The notes beneath the pieces are model-generated. The model was given only the letters and a program-made list of their open reading frames with translations, did no database searches and was not told where the DNA came from. A stretch of 64,000 nucleotides of DNA from Micrasema longulum (lineage: Eukaryota > Arthropoda > Insecta > Trichoptera > Brachycentridae): contig JAGVSM010002843.1 in assembly GCA_022494885.1 (NCBI GenBank), positions 22,945 to 86,944 of the forward strand, read 5' to 3'. This document shows, piece by piece, positions 1 through 9,600 of this stretch. Numbering within the stretch: position 1 is the first letter of the stretch; each line of letters starts with the position of its first letter. Both the position numbers and the translations under genes were made by a program.

Positions 1-270
1 AAATCGGCAGCATTGACGTTGACTCCTGCCTGCAACAGCACTTGCACAACAGCGGCGTGGCCCTTGCGGCAGGCCCAGTGCACGGGCCGGGGGCCTTGTG
101 TCCCTAGGCAGGACAGGTCCACGGGGGCGGCGCGGCCCACCAGCAGTCTCACCACCCCCACGCTGCCGTCTAGGGCAGCCCAATGTGCTGCTGTGTAGCC
201 GTGGCGGTCACGTGCGCACAGCGCCTCCGCCCCCAGCTTCTCCACCAGCCGCTCCATCTCAGAGACATCG
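1..270 (-). CDS. Ankyrin DHHC gene, ankyrin-repeat exon (truncated by window edge)
   Basis: This GC-rich exon (contrasting with its AT-rich flanks) begins after the acceptor at 272-271 and stays open to the window edge. It encodes the alpha-helix/turn pattern of ankyrin repeats, including two HWA core motifs (TAAHWAALDG and PVHWACRKGH) spaced about 35 residues apart. Confidence 0.8.
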
Positions 271-1648
271 CTACAAAAAAATATATCTTAATAAACAGGC
301 ATCTCGAAAAAGGTGAAAATATTCTTTAGAGGGGAGAAGAACGTCTTGACATATGACTTTGGCTGGTTTGGATACGCTTTCTTTCATTCCTTGGGTGTTC
401 AGTTGGGTGGAGAACAGAGGGAATACACTCTGACAAGCATATTGTAATTGCGTTTATTGTGCTAATTGTAAGCTATGTCATAATGTATAATAAATTCATC
501 TATAGATGAAACAGTTACCTACTTTAGAAAGGTAGCTGAGGAATTTAATAATGCATAATGAATATAAATTTTTTAAAAATAACACTAGCAGGCAACAGTC
601 AGCTATCCCCGGCAGTCATATGCTAAAAAATTTGAACTTTCAGGCCTCATGTAATCGGCCTCCAACTTGTTATCCGTAATACTAATTAAAACCAATATTT
701 ATTAATCTTGGCACTATATAAATTACCTATAGTAGGAATAAAAGACGTATTTTATTTAGAATACAACATAATTATGATCGAAATGTAAAAAATAAAAAAT
801 TATGTCAGCAAATAATAAATATTTCTTGAGGTATTATTTAACGAAAATGGCGCTAAATACAGTATCCATAATTGTATAAGACACAATATATGATTCGTGA
901 TACTCAGGAGCTTTTTTGAGCAGAAAATAAATATATCTAGCTCAAGCCTTGTCATTAGCTGGTTTAGGTAGCCACTTGTCTTAAATTATAATGACATATT
1001 TTGTAAATTCTTCTATCAGTTGATTTTTGTGAAGTTCAAACTATGCAACTCGGTAAAACTTAGACTATATCCTGTTTATGTAACTTACAAGTAAGAGTGA
1101 AAGCACTACAATTTTATTAATGAAACAGTACGATATAGGCATAATAGAAGAATGTTACAGTGTGATAAGTGATCAATTTAAACCAGCAAATAACATATAA
1201 AGCGATGGAATAATCTTTCTGGGGATGTGATCGGTGGTTGCTTGGTTAATATATTAAAAAACTGCCTAAACGAGCACATAAATTTATAAAGTTTCGTATT
1301 GTATTATATGTGTAATGTAGTTTTTTATTTTCTATATTTATATTTGAAATACTATTGTGCATTAGATGTACATGCATTAGCATAATGTTGCTAGTGTATA
1401 TTATTTTGGTAAAAATGTTAATAATAACAGTATGTAAGTCTTGAAAATACCTAGATTTCCAAATTCATCAGAGTATCTCTTATTTATATTTTTTTAAACA
1501 AGAAATTTCATTGGATTCAAAATAAAGATACAATTATTTACCCTGCTTTTACAGCGTCGAACACCAGCTCTGACGCCTGTGAGCCCAACAGATGTGACTC
1601 AGCACAATCTGCATCGTGGGCAGCTAGGCGCTCCGAGTCAGCTACCAT
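1..1648 (-). CDS. Ankyrin-repeat DHHC palmitoyltransferase, Patsas/HIP14 type (5' part, runs off left edge)
   Basis: Two coding exons are visible on the minus strand: 1648-1542 and 270-1, where the window ends. The first ends at a GTAAAT donor after residues FDAVKAG. The second follows a TTTTTTTGTAG acceptor, and the split glycine codon (GG|C) joins in frame. The joined protein reads ELVFDAVKAG-DVSEMERLVEKLG and then shows at least two ankyrin repeats, with HGYTAAHWAALDG, GPRPVHWACRKGHAAVVQ and VLLQAGVNVNAAD. This is the N-terminal ankyrin array of Golgi/membrane S-palmitoyltransferases (Drosophila Patsas and HIP14, human ZDHHC17). The catalytic DHHC domain would lie left of the window and is not seen. 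The start is uncertain. ATG at 1648 gives a 35-residue acidic leader. The frame stays open upstream to ATG 1840, and a CACTCAG acceptor at 1810 could attach an earlier exon. Family assignment is good; the choice of Patsas over HIP14 rests on remembered repeat similarity. Confidence 0.78.
825..870 (-). mobile_element. CR1/L2-like non-LTR retrotransposon 3' tail (truncated)
   Basis: The reverse complement reads TTTAGCGCCATTTTCGTTAA then ATACCTCAAG, matching the 3' tails at 28.0, 30.07 and 58.45 kb. Only the tail survives. Confidence 0.45.
943..985 (+). repeat. Degraded fragment of foldback MITE family 1
   Basis: The stretch CTTGTCATTAGCTGGTTTAGGTAGCCACTT matches the inner arm of the better copies at 4.7 and 18.9 kb (TGTCATTGGCTGGTTTAAGTGG). 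Confidence 0.35.
1542..1648 (-). CDS. Ankyrin DHHC gene, first recognisable coding exon
   Basis: This exon runs from ATG (1648-1646) to the donor after 1542. It gives 35 codons plus two bases and ends in phase 2. The upstream open stretch (1649-1809) is very G-rich and would encode glycine-rich, low-complexity sequence, so it may be 5'UTR or an N-terminal extension. Confidence 0.6.
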
Positions 1649-1809
1649 GTCACAAGGGGGAGGCAGCGCCCACACTCCTCGCGCAGCCCCTGGACTGGGG
1701 TGCACCTTGCTGCTCAGGGCCAAGCCTCCGCTCCCCCCGCCCCACTCCCCACCCTCCGGACCACCCACCTTGACAGGGGAAGTCTCCGCAGTCACAATCA
1801 AAATAATAT

Positions 1810-3531
1810 CTGAGTGAAAAATATCAAAATGTTTAACCACGTTAATTTTAAGTATGTATGGAGCTTCTATTGGAAAAAAATTACTGGATTTAATTATCTA
1901 GATAGACAAATATCTAAACTTATACCAAAATTTGAATTTTTTGTTTTTTAGTTATAAAATTGAAATTCTTTATTTATTTTGTTCAATTATGTTTTTTTTT
2001 CTATCTATCTTCTTAATACTAAAGCATCTAAAACAAAATAATATAGGTTCATTATTTTATATGAGTACAAAATTATAACTGTACTCTTTTACTTTTATTT
2101 TAATCTTAATTAAAACTAATGTCTGAGGACCCGATGACAAACTGTTATTTAATAGTTTATCGGGACAACATTTATGTTTTGATACCTTATGTTTTTCTCT
2201 TTATAATGTATTAATTTTGTAATAATATGTGTATTTTTTTTAATGAAGAATATATAAATTATATAATATTTTTAAGGTGTTAGTTTTAAGCACAGTATTT
2301 GTAGCCATCGAATTCAAAACACTCATTCAGGGTTCTGGTTCTTTTTCGCTCACAGAACTGCATTTTTCATTCGCCCGGACAGACAAATAATCCTCAAATT
2401 AATTTAGGATCTTGAGACTTTAAAATATTAATCTTAAAGTTGTGATCATAAGAACTAGTTTAAAAATATATTTTACAGATACTGTTAGAACAGTTTTTCA
2501 GAAAACAATTTTACAACAAACAAATAATAACAGTTGTTAATCTGAATAAATGTATTTTTTTACTCGTCTTATTTTTTTAATGTCATGTTTTTTATTGGAA
2601 ACCAATAATGAGAAGGTACTGAAAATTTAATGTCAAAACGTTTTAAAAGAAATTCAATTCTAGGTATGGAAAATTCTAAGTAGACTGAAGCAGAAGAAAG
2701 TAAAAATTGTTATCGGTAGTAATTCTTGAGACTGGAAAAAAGGTTAATATTAATCAAATAAACAATTTGTTATCTGAATTAATTTAAGAAAAAAGTAGCT
2801 TATTTTGTTATTATTTCTAAAAGAAATGTCAATCTTAGTTTAAAAAGATGCATTAAGTTCACATTTAAAAAATAAATTTGATACCAAATTACTGATAGAA
2901 AATAAAGAATTAATAACAAATAAAAAATAATTACCATGTAATATAATAAACAATCAGATTTATTAACTGCGTTTTTCAGATATAGTAATTTCACTCATCC
3001 TGGGTATTAATAAAATGTTTTTTTCGATGTATTTTTTTATTTAGAATGCACTGCCTGCATAATACTCTAACCGGAAATGGAAATATATTGATTTTTACGC
3101 GCGGAATACCATAATGCGTATTTGGACGTTATGTTGCCAGTATTTGACGCATAATGAAGCGTCTATAATGTAAATATTTTTTTTTTACAAATTCTGATTG
3201 TCTATGCCGTTCAAAGATTAATCGAGAGACTATAGTTTAATCATACGGTTTTTTTGTTTCTGTGCTTTTAAAGTTTCGGTCGTTTTTGATTCTGACGTGC
3301 GTTTGACTTAAGTTTGTTGTGATAACGAAAAACATGAAAATGTAGGAAAAAGAAATAACTGAATGTGTTTGTAAAAATTAATTCAGTTTTGGAAGGATAG
3401 TTATGCATTTCAAACAAGACAATCAAAACCGTTCAGAGTTGTGATATTCAAAATAATTACAGTTTAAAGAACAAAAAAAAGATTTATACCTCATCTTGTG
3501 GTAGTATTCTAGTATAAATTCAACTATCAAC
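1810..3531. promoter_or_regulatory. Head-to-head intergenic region between the ankyrin DHHC gene and fuzzy
   Basis: The minus-strand ankyrin gene and the plus-strand fuzzy gene diverge from this roughly 1.7-kb AT-rich interval, so both promoters should lie here. No clear TATA box or initiator can be assigned. A short CpG-containing patch (TTTTACGCGCGG, about 3095-3107, then several ACGC/GCGT motifs to 3165) stands out. The fuzzy ATG has the insect-like context TCAACATGA. Confidence 0.4.
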
Positions 3532-3609
3532 ATGACTATTCACATTTTAGCTTTAATAACATCAAGCGGTCTCCCTATATTTACTAGAAAGAAAGGTGAC
3601 CACGATAGC
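3532..3609 (+). CDS. fy: fuzzy exon 1
   Basis: Encodes residues 1-26, the first beta strands of the N-terminal longin-like domain (LALITSSGLPIFTRK). Ends at phase 0 before GTGAGT. Confidence 0.85.
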
Positions 3610-6600
3610 GTGAGTATTAATACTTTGTCAACAATGTAATTTTCTATTTCGTATTGTTTCATAAAAAACAATTTTTTGCATATAAAAATATTTATTCTTG
3701 TCTTTACGATTAGCCTGATGATCTTTTATTGATATTTACCGAAAACTTTTTATTTCAAATATGAACTCAGTTCATGAGATTTTAGTTTTATTTTATTTAT
3801 TTATTCATATTTTTCTCTTACAAACTATAATTAATAATAAAGATAATGTGACCTCACTGAGGTTACCCGTGCTGAGGACACTTAACAATATACTTTTTTG
3901 AAATATTTTTACATTTGAGAACAAACAAAGAAGACTAACTTAATAAACAGAGATAATTAACAAAATATTCACAGTTTAAAAAAAAGGTATATATGTACAT
4001 CTATATTGTTTATATTACAAAACGTACAATGAAAATAACAAAAACCTAACATAAGCTATACACTTGTGGAGCAGTTGATTCAATATTGGTTTGGGCGAAT
4101 GAGACAATTCATTTTACTTCTACCTAGCTCCACTATCCATTTTTTATAGCCTTTTAAAAAAAAATCTCGTTACTAATTGTTTTAATAGATAGTGGAAGTA
4201 GATTATGGATTTTAATTGAATAATACTCAAAATCCTCTTGTCTGAAAGTGGTATTAGTTTGTATTTGTTTAAGTTGTCTTTGTGTTGAGGATCTAGTGAT
4301 TGTATTATTTGTATGTGATGTATTGTAGGGGTTATGTCTTTCATTTGAGTAAGAGTAGTTTTTAATCTGTAAGTGAGTATTAAAACACAGGTAGTTGAAT
4401 TCCATATTCCGAATGTTACACAGTCAGCCGATGACTGTAAACGCCTAAACTTCCACATGGAAGAGAATGATGGGAAGAAATAGCCTTAAGGCAATGCCCG
4501 CCCTTATGCATTATGTATGTAAACTGTATATTAAGTGTTTAATTATTTAAGTATATTTCTAAATATTAATGAAAATTATATATACTTCATTTACAAATAA
4601 TAATTTTTCTCAACAGCTTCAACGGATTTTGTGCAGACTAAAAATTTTGTAACAAATCAATAAATTAACTAATTACAACAGAGATAGAGAATATTTTAGA
4701 GAAGGGAATATGGAAGTCTAGGCATTTACAGGGCTTTATGACCTGTCATTGGCTGGTTTAAGTGGTCTACAAACACACTGTGTAACATTCACCATTTTGC
4801 CTGTGTTTAAACATCCATATTTCTTCTATTCTTGACAGATCATAAGCCCTGTAAATGCCTAGACTTCCATATTCCCTTCTCTAAAATGTTCTTCATCTGT
4901 GTTGTAACTTTTTAATATTAATGACTCCCTTAGGGGTGAAAACCAGACTTTTGTCTACAAACATTCGGACAAATTCGAAATATTGTAAATTAATAAATGA
5001 TTTTCTAAAAAAGTTCTTGGTTTATTCTGACTTAATCATTTTATCTAAGTTTTATTTTTGTTCAAACAATGTTTGTTTTGTCTTCCCGGTGAGATCAGTG
5101 ATTTTTCACAAGCCCTGGCTCTCCTGGCCTGTAGTGATGCAAAAAAAAATCAAATATATATTGTGAAATATTTTAAGACATTTCCGCAAATTTATAATGC
5201 TTATGTGTATTTTTTATATTTTTTTTTAGTTACCCTTTTCATCAATGGCATCCTTGAATGGAGTCAGCCTTTTTAGTAAATGTCAGGATGTCATTCTCAA
5301 AAACACGAAAATCCAAAATGGAATTATTGTTTGGAAAGAGTTCCTGGGAAGGTATTTATCAAGGATTTTTAAACCTAGGTATAAGGTGTAAAAATGTGGT
5401 GCTGATATTAGAACAATTCTATAATACTTACTCCAGGTATGCAGGCCCATCCTCCAATCAATCAAGACACTTTATTTAAAATGCAACACAGTTTTAAAAA
5501 ATCAACAAATGGAGAATTTGTAGTTTAAACGTAGGCAAAATGGTAAATGTTTCGCAGCAAATAAAGTAATCACTCAAACCAGCCAATTACAAATCATAAG
5601 CTCTGTAAATGCCTAGTCTTAAACTTCCATTTGTCAGTACTATGGTATCTTTAAAAAAAATTGTTACTAATCTATGTTTTGTCATATTGATAATTACGTA
5701 TAAAAGGTTTACTCATAAGATTTAGTTTCTCTGTGTCCAGGCAGATGAAGAATACAGTTATGTGTATGAAATAGAACCAGAACCCCGGACGCGTGTTTTC
5801 GCTTCGGTGTCTGCTCTCAGCTAAATGCCCTGAATAGGGTTATCGAGTGGAAATAAGTCCACCTTGTTGTATAGTGGTCCACGCATTTGCCTGCCATTTT
5901 TAAGGTCCTGAGTTTAATTCCTGTAAAGGTATATGTGAAATATTGATTTTAATGGTTTTTCAAACTACAACATTTCATTGTTTCTGGACTAGCACCTAAG
6001 CCGTAAGACAGATCACCTTACCTTCATGTAACAGATGATCGAACTACACTGCATTTGATTTACCAATGTAGTGCCCTATGCAGCACTATGTGCAGAAAGG
6101 GGGATGATGATGAGGAATTTGGATGTGTATAACTAACATTATATAAATGGTAATTAATGGAGATTAAGTTGAGACATTGGCGTATTTATTTTTATAGTGA
6201 AAACATATTAACTCCATACATCTATTTAACCATCTATTTTTCAATACTACTTTAAAATTTACCTGGTTGTTGAATTATAATTTGTTATTTTTTTAAGCAT
6301 AACATTGATAGGCATCGCTAGTGGCGGCCTGGAGAGTGACTTGAACTCATTGTTAGTCTCAATCTTCAATGCGATGGTGATGTTTGTGGGACTGGAAGAG
6401 TTGGAAAACCCCCGGAACCTGGAACGGTTGAAGAGGGAACTGCGACCATGTTACCCTCTTGTGGACCGGCTAATGGAGTCTCTGGACTCGCAAAGTGCAT
6501 CTGCTGCTCATCCCACACTTCTGCTCAATGCTGTAGAGGCTATACTTTGTCCGGAAAGTCTTGTTCTTGAGGTATAATAATAAAATCTTTGCTTTGTTTG

Positions 6601-9600
6601 TTTTAAATTCAATGCTCGATTATTGCAAACCACTGTAAATTATTAATTTTATAATACTGATTTGAGTTACCAGAAGAACAGAGATGTTTTCAAATACATA
6701 CGTAGATACTTACTATGCATGACACTCGGTTTCCGCATTTTCAAATTCGTTAGCTAAAAAAATTACCTGTTTTATAAACATTTTTAATACAACAATTTTT
6801 ATTCATTTATACATTATTTAGATTAATTTCACTTGCTAATACAATGATTTTTCTGATTTTAATGTTTATACAAAACATTCTTAAGTTTGACTGTGTATAA
6901 ATGATATATTCTTTATTTAAACATAGAGGTACGTTTGTACATGCATATATCAATTTTGAATTTAATAAATTGATATATGCATGTACAAACGTAACCCCCC
7001 CCCTTGGGGGTTGAATCCAGTATTTGTCTACAAACATTTGGCCATTTTTATTCTTATTCTCAGAGGTTAGGATCAGTGCTATGCTTTAAGATCCTGATGT
7101 CACTGCGACCTGTGAAGATCTATTGTGACGGGTCCCCGTGAATAGTTCTCACCCTCCAAGCCCAGGCTATAAAGCGCCTGGCTATTGTGTGGAAGGCTTG
7201 GATTTGGACATACTCAAAATATTATTTAAAAAATGTTTTCAATGACTTCACCAAATTAATTTTTTTAAAACAATGAAAAATAGTTATATGGTCACCTAAA
7301 AGCTAAATATTGTTGATTCTTACCTGAATTGATATATTTTATCAACAGATGTTATATATGCTTTATATTAGCAAGATATTTAAGAGTCCTCTTGAAATGA
7401 CCCAAGTAATTTAATTAATAATAGCTAAATAACCCAGTGTAATTAATGACTGTGAATTTAAATATTATGAGTAAATTTAAGAATTGATTTTAATGTATTC
7501 AAACTGTAATAAAAACCTAAAATTGAACAATAAAAATAAATATGACTATTTAATTTTGTAAAAGTTTTTGGGCATCATTTGTTTTTTCTATTTCCACTCC
7601 ACTATGTTGAATAAATATTTGTTTATTCTTTTAGGCTGTGCTTGAGCAGTTTACTACCCGAATGGGAAGTGTGTTTGGTTGCCTATGTGTGTGGGGCCGA
7701 TACGCCTGTGGAACTTCTGGCTGGAGATCTCTATCCTCACACGAGCGACAACTTCTACTGAGACTGATTTCTCTAGACACTGAAGCATCCCTGAGAGACA
7801 CTCCCGTCTATTTATGCCATCGCAGTCCTAGTGTATGTATCACCCAGATTCTAGATACTGAATCAATCAACCTTTATGTTTCCAAAGAAACTGTAAGTTT
7901 GCATGCAATCGTGTTGATTTCTTTAATACAAATGTTTTTCCAGACTTTGTTCAAATTTTCAATTCTTATTAATTGTTTTTCCCTTATTTTTATATCTTTA
8001 TATTTTAAAATAATCTTTGAAGCATTTAAACAAACCATTACGCCGTTATAACGCCACACAAGTCTGTCTTTGCAAACAGACCTCACTTCCTCTACATTCA
8101 TTCATCTTCTCATGCACACATGCCGATTATTCTGACTTTTGACATGTCTGTCTTTAAGTATTTGTTATATTTATTCATGCCATGTTTTCCAAGTTTTCTG
8201 CATCCATCAAAATCCGCATCGGAAACCTTTTATCCCATTCTTTCACTGTCCATTGGCTCTACATGTCCAAATCAACGCAGCACGCCTTTCTTGATTTTGT
8301 TGGTAATGTTGGTCTCCGTATTCCATAATGCAAGGATCTCGACATTTGTCCACCTTTCGTAGGTAGTTTTACCATACTTGCATGCTTTAGAGATCACATT
8401 TCGACAGCATTCTGCCTATTTTCATAATTCTTTTTCCAATTTCATTCTTCGCTTTTATACAAAAATGTCAGCATCAGATTCCATTACCTATTTAAAAATA
8501 AATGTAACTGATTTTTCCTTGTGTCTGGCAAAATGGAGAATACAGTTCTGTGTATGAAGGAGAATCAAAACCGTGGTCTAGTTTTTTTGACACGATTTCT
8601 ACATTAAAATCCTCAAAAAGGATTTTGGGTTGAGATAAGTCGGCTCGTGGTCTAATAGTAAGTGTGTAAGCCTACTGTGCTAATGTCCTGAGTTTAACTC
8701 CTGGCACAGTCGATGCGAAATATTTATTTGACAAGTGACATTACAGTTCAATATTTCATAGTCTGAACTGGCGCCTGATACAAATGGTTGCTTGATACGC
8801 TGCGATTGGAGTACCAACGTGCAGCTACTATTCGGTGCAAATACGGGAATGATTATGTAACTGACCTATATAATAATCCAACAAATATGGTTACTTAGAT
8901 TTACTAACTCATAATCGGTGATGGTATTAAATAGCTAAAATATCACCATAATAATTACTCTGTATTGTGTTTTAGGTGGCTTTTCGGGCTGTTATCTGTA
9001 AACTTCTTTCAGATGTTCATGTGATAATTATTTGTGGCCCTACTCCAATTCTATCTGAGGTGGACGCAATAGTCCTTAACTGTTGGCAACAACATTCTGA
9101 TACTCTGAAAGCCGCTCGCCAGCGTTACCCGAGAAACTTCCCTCCGAGTATACAATTCCCATCAGGTGTTTTAGGGTAAGATTTTATCTACATCAAGCAA
9201 CAAGGTTAGAGTCGTGTTGTGGTCCCATTGTGTTGTAGACTTTTGGATCAGTCACTCTATCATAACTTGATGTTGATTTTCCGACATCTATCTTTTGACA
9301 AATATTTGAAAATGAACACAACAACAAAAACAACAAACCATCTCGCCGTTTCGCCGTAAGGGTCAGCAGAGAGGATAGAACGCCACATCACTATCTTTGC
9401 ATACAGATCTCGCTTCCTCTACATTCATACATCTTCTCATGCACGCGCGCTGATTATTCCGACTTTTGACATATATTTGTTGGATTTGGTCATGCCATGT
9501 CTTTCTCGGTCTTTCTCTATTTCTGCATCCATCAACATTCGCATTGTAAATATTCTTAGCCGATCTTTCGCCGTCCATTCGTTCTACATGTCCAAACCAG

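Larger units (their letters stand above)
271..1541 (-). other. Intron of the ankyrin DHHC gene
   Basis: AT-rich intron between the two exons. It carries a truncated CR1/L2-like 3' tail near 825-870 and a degraded piece of the foldback MITE family near 943-985 (TTGTCATTAGCTGGTTTA). No other coding signal was seen. Confidence 0.6.

Noticed and set aside
98..316. Plus-strand frames over the GC-rich left end
   Set aside because: They are shadows of the minus-strand ankyrin exon, which has repeat motifs and splice sites.
1649..1809. Glycine-rich N-terminal extension of the ankyrin protein
   Set aside because: Open frame but low complexity, with an internal GTGGGT donor-like site. A spliced alternative tested by eye gave an immediate stop, so it was left undecided.
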